Below, one piece after another: positions 17,361 to 26,230 of a stretch of DNA of 64,000 bases. Below the pieces are notes generated by a model. That model did not search any database, was not told the origin of the DNA, and saw nothing but the letters and a program-made list of their open reading frames with translations. Source of the stretch: Deltaproteobacteria bacterium (GTDB lineage: Bacteria; Desulfobacterota; Desulfuromonadia; Geobacterales; Pseudopelobacteraceae); assembly GCA_016182975.1 (NCBI GenBank), contig JACPFJ010000018.1, forward strand, positions 1 through 64,000. The letters run 5' to 3'. Position 1 is the first letter of the stretch, and every line of letters begins with the position of its first letter. A program made the position numbers and the translations under genes.

Positions 17361-17975
17361 TCAACCACCCGTAGCACGCGGCAGGCCACCCTCACGCAAC
17401 TCGCCAGGGGAGAGCAGAAAAAAAACCCTGAACATGCAGTACTTGTAAAACTCCCTGAAGAGAAGCTGAAAGCTGCCGCCGTGGCGCCACCAGGCCTCCT
17501 TCAGGTTGACCGAGTCCACCGGGTAGGCGTAGATGGCCACGTCCCTGGGCAGGGCGTTGCGCAGCAGGATCGAGGCGCGCTTCATGTGGTAGCGCGAGGT
17601 GATCAGCAGGATCGAGCGCACCTCCTTGCTCATGATTACGTCGCGGCCGAAGATGGCGTTCTCCAGGGTGTTGCGGGACGCCTTCTCCAGGATCACCCCG
17701 TCGGGCGACGGGTCGCCCGGCCGCGGGCGGTACAGGTCGGAACTGCGCACCGAGGGGGCGACGCCGATGAAGAACAGCCAGCTCCCCTTGCGCTCCCGGT
17801 AGAGCCGCACCCCCTCCTCTACCCTGCCCCTGCCGCCGGCCAGCACCACGATGGCATCCGCCTTGACCTCGCGGGGGCGGTAGGAGAAGGTCTTGTAGGT
17901 AAAGTCGATGAACAGCACGGCAATGGCTAAGAGCGCAATCACCAGCAGCGTGATGAAGGCCTTGATGATATTCAT
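17361..17975 (-). CDS. YdcF/ElyC-like DUF218 membrane-anchored protein
   Basis: The 204-residue protein has one N-terminal membrane helix (about residues 4-24) and a DUF218 domain: DAIVVLAGGRGRVEEGVRLY, then SRNTLENA and ILLITSRYHMKRA. Members include SanA and ElyC, linked to envelope maintenance, and YdcF; the activity is not certain. It lies 69 bases upstream of thrC on the same strand, perhaps cotranscribed. Confidence 0.85.
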   Translation of the reverse strand: MNIIKAFITLLVIALLAIAVLFIDFTYKTFSYRPREVKADAIVVLAGGRGRVEEGVRLYRERKGSWLFFIGVAPSVRSSDLYRPRPGDPSPDGVILEKASRNTLENAIFGRDVIMSKEVRSILLITSRYHMKRASILLRNALPRDVAIYAYPVDSVNLKEAWWRHGGSFQLLFREFYKYCMFRVFFLLSPGELREGGLPRATGG

Positions 17976-17995
17976 CCCTTAACCTCACTTTTCAC

Positions 17996-18024
17996 TTGCA
18001 TCCGCACCCCGAATCTGGTAAAAA
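17996..18024 (+). promoter_or_regulatory. Predicted sigma-70 promoter of rpmB
   Basis: TTGCAT (17996-18001), a 17-base spacer and TAAAAA (18019-18024) with an extended TGG before the -10. It lies 34 bases ahead of the rpmB start codon. Confidence 0.4.
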
Positions 18025-18057
18025 ATTTTTTTCAGTAATCAATGGAGGGATAAAGAT

Positions 18058-18249
18058 ATGTCGAGAAGATGCGAAATCTGCGGCAAAGGCCCCAGCTTCG
18101 GCAACAACGTCAGCCACGCCAACAACAAGACCCGTACCGTCTGGTACCCCAACCTGCAGAAGGTCAAGGCCGTCAACAACGGCAGCGTCCGGACCATCAA
18201 GGCCTGCACCCGCTGCATCCGCTCCGGCCACGTCACCAAGGCGCTCTAA
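18058..18249 (+). CDS. rpmB: 50S ribosomal protein L28
   Basis: The 63-residue protein has the L28 pattern: [11 protein letters not shown] start, [20 protein letters not shown] and a C-terminal [11 protein letters not shown]. Two CxxC pairs indicate the zinc-binding form. GGAGGG lies upstream of the ATG. It is monocistronic, with its own promoter and a terminator inside the following repeat. Confidence 0.97.
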   Translation: MSRRCEICGKGPSFGNNVSHANNKTRTVWYPNLQKVKAVNNGSVRTIKACTRCIRSGHVTKAL

Positions 18250-18253
18250 CGGC

Positions 18254-18366
18254 AGTTTTGAGTTTTTAGTTTTGGGTTTTGAGTTAAAGGCTTTCAAGGC
18301 CGCGGCACGCGAGTGCTCGCGGCTTTTCTATATTCAACTCAAAACTCAAAACTCACAACTCAAAAC
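18254..18366. repeat. Inverted repeat made of aactcaaa words around the rpmB terminator
   Basis: The left arm (18254-18287) is reiterated TTTTGAGTT/TTTAGTTTT words; the right arm (18335-18366) is the complementary AACTCAAAACTC type. Between them lies a GC-rich hairpin, so the arms flank the terminator symmetrically. The right arm ends five bases before the ridA stop codon. Confidence 0.75.
18298..18329 (+). terminator. Intrinsic terminator of rpmB
   Basis: GCCGCGGCAC pairs with GTGCTCGCGGC (one bulge) around GCGA, followed by TTTTCT. Confidence 0.7.
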
Positions 18367-18371
18367 CGCCT

Positions 18372-18752
18372 TCAAGCCTTGGCAACCACCTCTATCTCCA
18401 CCAGCGCCCCCCTGGGCAGGCTCCTGACCGCCACGGTCGAGCGGGCCGGTTTGTGGTCGCCGAATCTGCTGCCGTAGACCTCGTTCACAGCGGCAAAGTC
18501 ACCCATCTCCACCAGAAAGATGGTGCTCTTGACCACGTTGTCGAAACCCACCCCTGCCGCGGCCAGCACGGCGGCGATGCTCTCCATCACCCTCTCTGTC
18601 TGGGCCTTCACGTCCCCCGGCACGAGCTCACCGCTAACCGGATCAAGGGCGATCTGCCCGGAGCAGAAGATGAGCTCACCGGCCCGGACCGCCTGGGAAT
18701 AGGGGCCGATGGCCGCAGCTGCCTTGTCGGTTGAAATCGTCTCAAGTCTCAT
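18372..18752 (-). CDS. ridA: RidA-family reactive enamine/imine deaminase
   Basis: The 126-residue protein matches RidA in length and motifs: AAAIGPYSQAV start, IFCSGQIALDP, and C-terminal RSTVAVRSLPRGALVEIEVVA, including the conserved Arg that binds the substrate carboxylate. RidA hydrolyses reactive 2-aminoacrylate formed by PLP enzymes. Its ATG overlaps the rel stop codon, so the two are cotranscribed. Confidence 0.95.
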   Translation of the reverse strand: MRLETISTDKAAAAIGPYSQAVRAGELIFCSGQIALDPVSGELVPGDVKAQTERVMESIAAVLAAAGVGFDNVVKSTIFLVEMGDFAAVNEVYGSRFGDHKPARSTVAVRSLPRGALVEIEVVAKA

Positions 18753-20899
18753 TGTCGTATCCTTTCTACCTTGATCACTCCTTTAACCCTCATGATCGCG
18801 TTCATCACCTTCTGCAGGTGCGTCAGGTCGATGACGTTCACCTCGAAGGTGTTCTCGCCCCGCCCGTCGATCGTGCTCAGGATATGGGCGCTGGAGATGT
18901 TGGCCTCGCTGTTGGTGATGGCCGTGGTGATGCCGGCCAGGATTCCCTTGACGTCGTGGCAGATGACCCTGATCCTGACCGGCAGGGCCGCGCTCTTGAT
19001 CTTGTTCCAGGCCACGTCGATGCGCCGTTCCGGATCGGTCTCCATGGCCAGCTGACAATCGGAGGTATGGATGGTGACACCCTTGCCGCGGGTGATGAAA
19101 CCGATGATATCGTCACCCGGCACGGGATTGCAGCACTTGCCGAAGCGCACCAGCACGTCGTCGACGCCGCTGATCTCGACGGCGCTGGAGGACTTCCCCT
19201 TGAGCCTGTTGATGACCGCAGTGAGCCGCGATTCCTTGCGTTCGGCCCGTTCCTGCAGCTTCTCCCCCGGCAGCAGGCGGCCTATGATCTGGCCGGTGGA
19301 TACCTTGCCATATCCCACCGCCGCCAGCAGGTCGTCGTCGCCGGCATAGCCGAACTCGCCCGCGACCTTCCTGAATTCGCCGCCCTTCTGGATCTTCTGC
19401 AGGTTGACCGAATACTTGCGCAGGTCCTTCTCGCACAGCTCCCGCCCCAGGACGATGCTGCGCTTGCGCTCCTCCGTCTTGATCCAGGTGCGAATCCTGT
19501 TGCGGGCGCGGGAGCTCTTGACGATCTTGAGCCAGTCCTTGCTGGGGGTATGGTGGGGCGAGGTGATCACCTCGATGATATCGCCGTTTTTCAGCTCGTA
19601 CTTCAGCGGCACCAGCTTGCCGTTGACCTTGGCCCCCACGCAGCGGTGGCCCACGTCGGTGTGAACGGCATAGGCGAAGTCGATCGGCGTGGAGCCCTTG
19701 GGAAAACCCTTCACATCCCCCTTGGGGGTGAAGACGTAGACCTCCTCGGGAAACAGATCGACCTTGACCGAGTCCATGAACTCCTTGGAATCCTGCAGCT
19801 CCTGCTGCCACTCCAGGAGCTGGCGCAGCCAGGCAAAGCGCTTGACGTCCTTCTCGTCGTACCCCTTTCCCTCCTTGTACTTCCAGTGGGCCGCGATGCC
19901 CGCATCGGCCACGCGGTGCATCTCGTGGGTGCGGATCTGCACCTCCATCCGGTCGCCGTGGGGGCCGATGACCGTCGTGTGCAGCGACTGGTACATGTTC
20001 CCCTTGGGCATGGCGATGTAGTCCTTGAAACGTCCCGGTATCGGCTTCCAGGCCGAGTGGATCACCCCCAGCACCTCGTAGCATTCCCGCACGTCGTCCA
20101 CCAGGATGCGGATGGCGATCAGGTCGTAGATCTCCTCGAACTCCACGTTGCGTTTCTCCATCTTGCGGTAGATGGAAAACAGGTGCTTGCTGCGCCCCGA
20201 CACCTCGCCGTGGATGCCGTGGGAGAGCAGTTTCTCGATGATGATCGCCTTGGCCTCCTCGACAAACGCCTCCCGCTCCTTCTTCTTCAGGGAAATCTTG
20301 CGCGCCAGGTCGAAGTAGATCTCAGGATTGAGATAGCGGAAGGAGAGATCCTCCAGTTCCACCTTGACCCACGAGATCCCCAGCCGGTTGGCGATGGGGG
20401 CGTAGATGTCCATGGTCTCGCGGGCGATGCTGCGCTGCTTGGTCTCGGGCTGGAACTCCAGGGTGCGCATGTTGTGGAGGCGGTCGGCCAGCTTGACCAG
20501 GATGACGCGGATGTCGTTGGCCATGGCCAGGAGCATCTTGCGGAAGTTCTCGGCCTGGCTCTCCTGCTTGGTCTTGAAGTGGATCTTGCTGATCTTGGTG
20601 ACGCCGTCCACCAGGGCCGCCACCTCCTCGCCGAACATCTCGGTCAGTTCCTCGGATGTCGCCAGGGTATCCTCGATGGTGTCGTGCAGGAAGCCGGTGA
20701 TGATGCTGGGGACGTCCAGCTTGAGTTCGGCCAGCAGGCCGGCTACCTCCATGGGGTGGATGATGTACGGCTCCCCCGAGAGGCGGGTCTGCCCCTGGTG
20801 CACCTTGGCGCAGTAGACGTAGGCCTTGCGGATGAGATTCATATCCGCTGCCGGGTTGTACGCCGCCACCTTGTCGAGGATGTCGTTGAGCCTGATCAT
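18749..20899 (-). CDS. rel: Bifunctional (p)ppGpp synthetase/hydrolase (RelA/SpoT family)
   Basis: The 716-residue protein has the full Rel layout: HD hydrolase (HDTIED at residues 72-77), synthetase domain (about 240-350, with the YQSLHTTVIGP stretch), TGS (about 390-450, VYVFTPKGDVKGFPKGSTPIDFAY), a Cys-containing region (RFGKCCNPVPGDDIIG) and a C-terminal ACT domain. The intact HD motif supports hydrolysis as well as synthesis. It lies in a cluster with rpoZ and gmk, as in many bacteria where spoT follows them. Confidence 0.96.
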   Translation of the reverse strand: MIRLNDILDKVAAYNPAADMNLIRKAYVYCAKVHQGQTRLSGEPYIIHPMEVAGLLAELKLDVPSIITGFLHDTIEDTLATSEELTEMFGEEVAALVDGVTKISKIHFKTKQESQAENFRKMLLAMANDIRVILVKLADRLHNMRTLEFQPETKQRSIARETMDIYAPIANRLGISWVKVELEDLSFRYLNPEIYFDLARKISLKKKEREAFVEEAKAIIIEKLLSHGIHGEVSGRSKHLFSIYRKMEKRNVEFEEIYDLIAIRILVDDVRECYEVLGVIHSAWKPIPGRFKDYIAMPKGNMYQSLHTTVIGPHGDRMEVQIRTHEMHRVADAGIAAHWKYKEGKGYDEKDVKRFAWLRQLLEWQQELQDSKEFMDSVKVDLFPEEVYVFTPKGDVKGFPKGSTPIDFAYAVHTDVGHRCVGAKVNGKLVPLKYELKNGDIIEVITSPHHTPSKDWLKIVKSSRARNRIRTWIKTEERKRSIVLGRELCEKDLRKYSVNLQKIQKGGEFRKVAGEFGYAGDDDLLAAVGYGKVSTGQIIGRLLPGEKLQERAERKESRLTAVINRLKGKSSSAVEISGVDDVLVRFGKCCNPVPGDDIIGFITRGKGVTIHTSDCQLAMETDPERRIDVAWNKIKSAALPVRIRVICHDVKGILAGITTAITNSEANISSAHILSTIDGRGENTFEVNVIDLTHLQKVMNAIMRVKGVIKVERIRQ

Positions 20900-20947
20900 A
20901 TAGAATACAATTCGGTTTAAGAAATGTGGACACCGCTGAGGCAGGAC

Positions 20948-20986
20948 AAAAAAAGGGTGAAACCGCGTATAACCGCGATTTCACCC
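20948..20986 (-). terminator. Intrinsic terminator of rpoZ
   Basis: On the minus strand a 13-bp stem (GGGTGAAATCGCG with CGCGGTTTCACCC, one wobble) is followed by seven T (20954-20948). It lies ten bases after the rpoZ stop and separates rpoZ from rel. Confidence 0.85.
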
Positions 20987-20996
20987 CGTGTGGCGG

Positions 20997-21206
20997 TTAG
21001 TTGGCGCGCTGTTTCCTGCCGAGTTCGTAGCCGACCTTGCCGGCCGCGATCTCACGCAACGAGGTCACCACCAGCCGGTTGTTCTTGGGGTCGATCAACG
21101 GCTTAGCCCCCTTGTAGAGCTGCTTGACCCGCTTGGAAGCCAGCATTACGAGTAGAAACCGGTTCTCTACCTTATCCAGACAATCTTCAACAGTTACCCT
21201 TGCCAT
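20997..21206 (-). CDS. rpoZ: DNA-directed RNA polymerase omega subunit
   Basis: The 69-residue protein shows the omega pattern: [32 protein letters not shown], then LREIAAGKV. Omega helps assemble RNA polymerase and forms part of a ppGpp site in proteobacteria. It lies between gmk and rel, as in many proteobacteria. Confidence 0.96.
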   Translation of the reverse strand: MARVTVEDCLDKVENRFLLVMLASKRVKQLYKGAKPLIDPKNNRLVVTSLREIAAGKVGYELGRKQRAN

Positions 21207-21263
21207 ATGGAAACTCCTTCCTGTTATGCATATAAATGAAGAATATCTTTACCTTATTATACC

Positions 21264-21872
21264 TCAAATATCAAACAATTTCGCAACCTGTCCCAACATG
21301 CGGAAGGTCAGGCGGCTGTGCGCGATGACGATCGCGGACAACTCCTCGAAGGCGCTCTCGAAGCGGTCGTTGATGATGATGTAATCATACCAGCGCGCCT
21401 CCCTGATCTCCTCGGCCGCCCGCTCGATGCGCCGTTCGATCACATCCGGCGCGTCCGACGAGCGGCTCTCCAGCCGGCGGCGCAGCTCGGCCACGCTGGG
21501 GGGGAGGATGAAGATGTAGCTCCCCCCCGCAAACTGTTCCTTGAGCTTGCGCGCCCCCTGGCAGTCGATGTCCAGCACCAGGTCAACGCCGTTTTTGCGG
21601 GCCTCCTCCAGGGTTTTCAGCGCCGTACCGTACAGGTTGCCGTGCACCTCGGCCCACTCGGCAAAGGCATCCTCCGCTATCATCCCCTGGAATTCCTCGT
21701 GCGAAACGAAGTAGTAATCCCGGCCGTGCACCTCGCCGTTGCGCGGCTGGCGGGTGGTGTAGCTGATGGATTCGCGCATGCCGGGAAAGCGCTTCAACAA
21801 CTCGCGGCAGAGGGTGGTCTTGCCCGCCCCGGAGGGGGCGGAGATGATCATGATCAGTCCTTCGCGTTTCAT
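21264..21872 (-). CDS. gmk: Guanylate kinase
   Basis: The 202-residue enzyme phosphorylates GMP to GDP. It has the P-loop SAPSGAGKTTL, GMP-binding SYTTRQPRNGEVHGRDY and LDIDCQGARKLKE. ATG at 21872 (MKREGLIMIIS) gives the usual N-terminus; a longer frame upstream adds unrelated residues. rpoZ follows after 57 bases. Confidence 0.95.
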   Translation of the reverse strand: MKREGLIMIISAPSGAGKTTLCRELLKRFPGMRESISYTTRQPRNGEVHGRDYYFVSHEEFQGMIAEDAFAEWAEVHGNLYGTALKTLEEARKNGVDLVLDIDCQGARKLKEQFAGGSYIFILPPSVAELRRRLESRSSDAPDVIERRIERAAEEIREARWYDYIIINDRFESAFEELSAIVIAHSRLTFRMLGQVAKLFDI

Positions 21873-21939
21873 ACAGGCTGCCTTTCGGCGAGATTGACGT
21901 GCGGCGACTGTCAATACGTAACACAAAACCGCCCCAAAA

Positions 21940-21971
21940 GAAAGGCCCTCGCAGCGAGGGCCTTTCTTCGT
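21940..21971 (-). terminator. Terminator between the M16 peptidase gene and gmk
   Basis: A perfect 11-bp stem GAAAGGCCCTC/GAGGGCCTTTC with a 5-base loop; on the minus strand it is followed by CTTTT, ending the peptidase transcript. Confidence 0.7.
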
Positions 21972-22014
21972 TTCTGGGGATCCAGAAAATATGACGGGGT
22001 GACAAATCTAGCGC

Positions 22015-23277
22015 CTACAGCTCCAGCCCCTCCGCCGTAATGCCCAGTCCTTCGGTCCTCCCCATCACCTCCACGTTCAGGCAGGTCCCGTCGAGCAGGT
22101 CGTTGCCCAGCCTGTGGACATCATTGACGCTCACGGCGTCGAAACCGGCCAGGACCTCCTCCACCGGCTGATGCCGCCGCAGGTAGATCTCGTTCTTGGC
22201 CAGCCGCGTCATCAGGCTGTCGCTGCTCTCCAGCGACATGAGGATCTTTCCCTTGAGCTGCTCGCGGGCCGAATCGAGCTCGTCCTGCGGCACCGGCTCC
22301 TGCTTCATGCGGCGCAACTCGACCAGGGCGATGTCGATCACCTCGCGGCACTGCCCCTGCTCGGTGCCGGCGTACACCACCAGCGAGCCGGAATCGGCGT
22401 GGGAGATGACATAGGAGTAGACCGAGTACGCCAACCCCTTCTTCTCGCGCACCTCCTGGAACAGGCGCGAGCTCATGCCGCCTCCCAGGATGGTGTTGAG
22501 CAGGAACAGGGCATAGCGGTCGGCGTGGTCCTGCGGCAGGGCGCGGGTCCCCATGCAGATCAACGTCTGCTCCAGGTCGCGCTCGCTCAGGTTGACCCTC
22601 CGGCCGGGATAGTTGACCGCCTGCCCCTGCCTGCGGGGGGTCCATTCCGATGCAACGGCCGCGAAGGCGCTCTCCATCAGCACCACCAGCTCTTCATGCC
22701 TGACGTTTCCGGCGGCGGAGATGATGATCTCCTCGGGATGGTAGCGGCTCTGCTTATAGGCGATGATCTCCTCGCGGGAGAGCGCGCCGATCGTCTCCTC
22801 CGAGCCGAGGATGGAGAAACCGAGCGGATGGCCGCTCCAGAAATTCTGGTGGAAGCGGTCGTGGATGCACTCCTCCGGGGTGTCGTCGCGCATCTTGATC
22901 TCCTGCAGGATCACCTTGCGCTCGCGCTCTAGCTCCTCGGCCGGAAAGGTGGAGTGCAGGAATATGTCCGTGAGCAGGTCCGTCACGCGTGGCAGGAACT
23001 GGGCCAGCACCTTGGCGTAGTAGCAGACGTACTCGTGGCCGGTGAAGGCGTTCAGGATGCCGCCCATGGAGTCGATCTCCAGGGATACCTGCCGCGCGGT
23101 GCGGCGCTTGGTGCCCTTGAAGAGGAGATGCTCGATGAAATGGGCGACGCCGTTCACCTCGGCGGGTTCGTGCCGCGTGCCGTTGGCCACCCAGATACCG
23201 ATGGAGACGGTGTGCATGTGCTCGACGCGCTGGGTGATGACCCGCACGCCGTTGTTCAGGATCGTTGAAGTTATCAT
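22015..23277 (-). CDS. M16-family zinc peptidase (mitochondrial processing peptidase-like)
   Basis: A 420-residue protein with the inverted zinc motif HFIEH (HxxEH) near residue 50 and a distal Glu region (ERKVILQEIKM). The second half carries the usual R-Y pair region (GGMSSRLFQEVREKKGLAYSV). It is of the single-chain insulinase type found in many bacteria. Start chosen at MITSTILNNG (23277); two further in-frame starts lie upstream, none with a clear ribosome site. It has its own terminator. Confidence 0.9.
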   Translation of the reverse strand: MITSTILNNGVRVITQRVEHMHTVSIGIWVANGTRHEPAEVNGVAHFIEHLLFKGTKRRTARQVSLEIDSMGGILNAFTGHEYVCYYAKVLAQFLPRVTDLLTDIFLHSTFPAEELERERKVILQEIKMRDDTPEECIHDRFHQNFWSGHPLGFSILGSEETIGALSREEIIAYKQSRYHPEEIIISAAGNVRHEELVVLMESAFAAVASEWTPRRQGQAVNYPGRRVNLSERDLEQTLICMGTRALPQDHADRYALFLLNTILGGGMSSRLFQEVREKKGLAYSVYSYVISHADSGSLVVYAGTEQGQCREVIDIALVELRRMKQEPVPQDELDSAREQLKGKILMSLESSDSLMTRLAKNEIYLRRHQPVEEVLAGFDAVSVNDVHRLGNDLLDGTCLNVEVMGRTEGLGITAEGLEL

Positions 23278-23468
23278 GGCGACAATCATACCCGTTTTTT
23301 GAAAAAAATCCACCCCGCCGGGAACATTGCGCGCAAAAAAGTATCTCTTGCGGCATCCGCCGCTTATTTGCTAGAAAAGGGAGCCGTGTATGTAACCCTG
23401 AAGCCGTGATGACCGAGTGACCATGAAGGCGTCACGGATTCAGGAAGACTTCAACCAGGGAGCGACCA

Positions 23469-24014
23469 ATGAACATCATCCCCACCAGCATACCAGACGT
23501 CCTCGTCATCGAGCCGAAGGTCTTCGGCGACGAGCGAGGCTTTTTCTACGAGAGCTTCAACGAGCGGATCTGGCGCGAACGAACCGGACTGGACGTCCGC
23601 TTCGTCCAGCACAACCATTCCCGCTCGGCGGGCGGTGTCCTGCGCGGCCTGCACTACCAGATCCAGCACCCCCAGGGAAAGCTGGTGCGGGTCATTGCCG
23701 GCGAGGTCTTCGACGTGGCCGTCGACATCCGCCGCGGCTCCCCAACCTTCGGCCGCTGGGTCGGCATGCGGCTCTCGGCGGAGAACAAGCTCCAGATGTG
23801 GGTGCCGCAGGGCTTTGCCCACGGCTTCTGCGTCACCTCGGAGTCAGCCGAGTTCCTCTACCTGACCACCGACTTCTGGGCGCCGGAGTACGAGCGCTGC
23901 ATAGCCTGGAACGACCCCGACCTGGCGATTGAGTGGCCCCTGTCCGGTGAGCCGACGATCTCGGACAAGGACCGCGCCGGCACCCTGTTCCGGGATGCCG
24001 ACCTGTTTCCATGA
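23469..24014 (+). CDS. rfbC: dTDP-4-dehydrorhamnose 3,5-epimerase
   Basis: The 181-residue cupin enzyme of dTDP-rhamnose synthesis shows KVFGDERGFFYESFN, QHNHSRSAGGVLRGLHYQ (catalytic His) and PQGFAHGFCV. GGAG lies upstream. rfbA/B/D are not nearby, so this copy is detached from the rest of the pathway. The next gene starts in its stop codon (ATGA). Confidence 0.94.
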   Translation: MNIIPTSIPDVLVIEPKVFGDERGFFYESFNERIWRERTGLDVRFVQHNHSRSAGGVLRGLHYQIQHPQGKLVRVIAGEVFDVAVDIRRGSPTFGRWVGMRLSAENKLQMWVPQGFAHGFCVTSESAEFLYLTTDFWAPEYERCIAWNDPDLAIEWPLSGEPTISDKDRAGTLFRDADLFP

Positions 24015-25270
24015 AAACACCCCTTTCCGGTCCGGATTCGCGCTGGCTCTTTCTGCTCTGCACCTGCCAGATCTTCATCATGCTGGTCTTTATCAATTAT
24101 TCCGCCGTCCTCCCCATACTGAGACAGGAGTGGGGCATGAGCAACACCCAGGCCGGCATGATCTTCTCCGTCTATCAACTGGGCTACATCGCCTCGGGCG
24201 TGATCCTCTCCGCCCTCACCGACCGGATGAACACCAAGCGGATTTTCATTACCGCCGCTCTGTGGTCCGCCGCCGCCAACATGCTCTTCGCCCTCTACGC
24301 CCACGATTTCACCAGCGGTCTCTTCTTTCGCGCCCTGACGGGCATCGGCATGGGAGGCACCTACATGCCGGGGCTCAAGCTGGTGGCGGAACGCTTCGAA
24401 CCGTCCAAGCGGGGACAGGCTATCGGCATCTACGTCGGTTCGCTGGTGCTGGGCGCCTCCCTGTCGCTGGCGGTCACCGGGTGGCTGACCGACCTGTACG
24501 ACTGGCGCAGCGCCTTCCTGATCTGCTCCGCCGCCGTGTTTACCGGCGCCCTGCTCTCCTTCCCGGTCTTCAGGGGATACCGGCCGGCCCGGCATATGCA
24601 AAGCGCGGCCGGCTACGGCGGCGAGATCGCCGCGAACCGGCCGGCGCTGCTGATGATCCTCGGTTATGGCGCCCACATGTGGGAGATGTACGGCATGCGC
24701 AGTTGGCTGGCCCCCTTCCTGACCGCCGCCCTGATCGGCTGGGGCTCGGAGAAGGGGTACGCCACGGGCATGGCCTCCACCATCGCCGCTGTAATCGTCG
24801 GCATCGGCGCCTTTGCCACCGCCATCACCGGCACCCTCTCGGACCGCATCGGCCGGACCGCCACCGTCAGCATGGTCATGCTGGCCAGCGCCCTGTTCTC
24901 CTTCGGCTTCGGCTGGCTGATCAACACCAACCTCTGGCTGACCCTGGCTGCCGGCCTGCTGTACGGCTACCTGGTGGTGGCGGAATCCCCGGTCTTCTCC
25001 ACCGGCCTGACCGAGCTGGTGGCTCCCGGTTACCTCGGTGCGGCCATGGGGCTCCAATCGCTGATCGGATACTCGCTGGGGATGGTCTCGCCCACCGTCT
25101 TCGGCTGGGTCCTGGACACCTTCCGCGGCTGGGAGCCGTGGCCCGGGATCAGGGGGGAATGGGGCCTGGCCTTTGCCAGCCTGGGGATCGGCGCGTTGAC
25201 CGGGCCGTTCTTCATGTGGATGCTGCGCCGCACACCCGAGAGCCGGAAAATGGCGGGCGGCAGGCGCTGA
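24011..25270 (+). CDS. Major facilitator superfamily transporter
   Basis: A 419-residue protein with about 12 hydrophobic segments, the MFS loop motif between helices 2 and 3 (SALTDRMNTKR) and its repeat in the second half (GTLSDRIGRT). It resembles sugar/organic-acid/nitrate-type permeases, substrate unknown. It is translationally coupled to rfbC, although the functional link is unclear. Confidence 0.85.
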   Translation: MKTPLSGPDSRWLFLLCTCQIFIMLVFINYSAVLPILRQEWGMSNTQAGMIFSVYQLGYIASGVILSALTDRMNTKRIFITAALWSAAANMLFALYAHDFTSGLFFRALTGIGMGGTYMPGLKLVAERFEPSKRGQAIGIYVGSLVLGASLSLAVTGWLTDLYDWRSAFLICSAAVFTGALLSFPVFRGYRPARHMQSAAGYGGEIAANRPALLMILGYGAHMWEMYGMRSWLAPFLTAALIGWGSEKGYATGMASTIAAVIVGIGAFATAITGTLSDRIGRTATVSMVMLASALFSFGFGWLINTNLWLTLAAGLLYGYLVVAESPVFSTGLTELVAPGYLGAAMGLQSLIGYSLGMVSPTVFGWVLDTFRGWEPWPGIRGEWGLAFASLGIGALTGPFFMWMLRRTPESRKMAGGRR

Positions 25271-25310
25271 GGCATTCAAGCAAAAGCAGTTTCAAATGCT
25301 GTTTATTGAA

Positions 25311-26144
25311 TCAATTTCCGTTTTTTGGATTTATGAGACGCCGGGCGAGGAAGGCGCAGCCGAAGAGGGCCAGGTTGATCAACACCACGGTGGCGCTGGT
25401 GGGAAGGTTGGTGACGAACGAGACGAAGATCCCGGCCACGACGGAAAAGCCCCCCTGGAGGGCCGCCAGGAGGATGCAGGCCTTGAAGCTGCGGGCCAGC
25501 TGCAGGGCCGATGCGGCCGGCAGTATCAGCAGCGCGGAGATCAGCATGATCCCCACCAGCTTCATGGCCAGGACGACCGAAAGGGCCGTGAGCAGCACCA
25601 GCACGGCATTGATGACGTTGGTGCGGATGCCGGAAACCCTGGCCAGCTCCTCGCTGAAGGTAATGGCGAAGAGATCGTTGAAAAAGAGCGCCAAGAGGGC
25701 CAGCACCAGGCAGAACAGCCCCGCGGCAATGGCGACCTCCTCTTGGGTGATGGAGAGGATGTTGCCGAAAAGATAGCCGAGCAGATCGACGTTGTATCCC
25801 CCCCCAACGCTTGCCAGGATGATCCCCGCCGAGATCCCCAGCGACGAGACGATGCCGATGGCGGCGTCACCGCTCAGACGTGCCTTCTCGGTCAGCTTGA
25901 GGATCCCCAGCGACGCCAGCAGCACCACCGGCAGCGATACCAGCAGCGAGGCGGCCGAATAGAGCTTGAGGGCCAGTGCGATGGCGGCGCTGCCGAAGGT
26001 GACGTGGGCCAGACCGTCACCGATCAGCGACAGCCGCCTCAGGACCAGGAACACCCCCAGCACCGAGCAGAGCACGGCGATCAGCGTCCCCGCCAGAAGC
26101 GCGCGCTGGATGAAGCCGTAGGATAGTATTTCCGGAAGATTCAT
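25311..26144 (-). CDS. znuB: Metal ABC transporter permease (ZnuB-like)
   Basis: A 277-residue ABC-3 family permease with about eight membrane helices; typical stretches are RRLSLIGDGLAHVTFG near residue 36 and KLVGIMLISALLILPAASA near the C-terminus. With the ATPase and Fur-type regulator upstream it forms a zinc or manganese uptake operon. No solute-binding protein gene (znuA) is adjacent. Confidence 0.9.
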   Translation of the reverse strand: MNLPEILSYGFIQRALLAGTLIAVLCSVLGVFLVLRRLSLIGDGLAHVTFGSAAIALALKLYSAASLLVSLPVVLLASLGILKLTEKARLSGDAAIGIVSSLGISAGIILASVGGGYNVDLLGYLFGNILSITQEEVAIAAGLFCLVLALLALFFNDLFAITFSEELARVSGIRTNVINAVLVLLTALSVVLAMKLVGIMLISALLILPAASALQLARSFKACILLAALQGGFSVVAGIFVSFVTNLPTSATVVLINLALFGCAFLARRLINPKNGN

Positions 26145-26176
26145 ATTGTTACATCCTTGCCACGGAGCGACATATA

Positions 26177-26227
26177 GATTTTGGATTTTGAATTCTTGAT
26201 TTTGAATTCAATTCACAATTCAAAATT
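26177..26227. repeat. Word-repeat palindrome (attttgaattc type) between znuC and znuB
   Basis: Reiterated GATTTTGAATTC words are followed by the complementary AATTCACAATTCAAAAT. It lies three bases from the znuC stop codon and fills the gap before znuB. Confidence 0.6.
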
Positions 26228-26230
26228 GCC

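Noticed and set aside
18731-20920. Long open frame (729 codons) on the plus strand
   Set aside because: It is the antisense shadow of rel, caused by high GC; no protein-like features or ribosome site.
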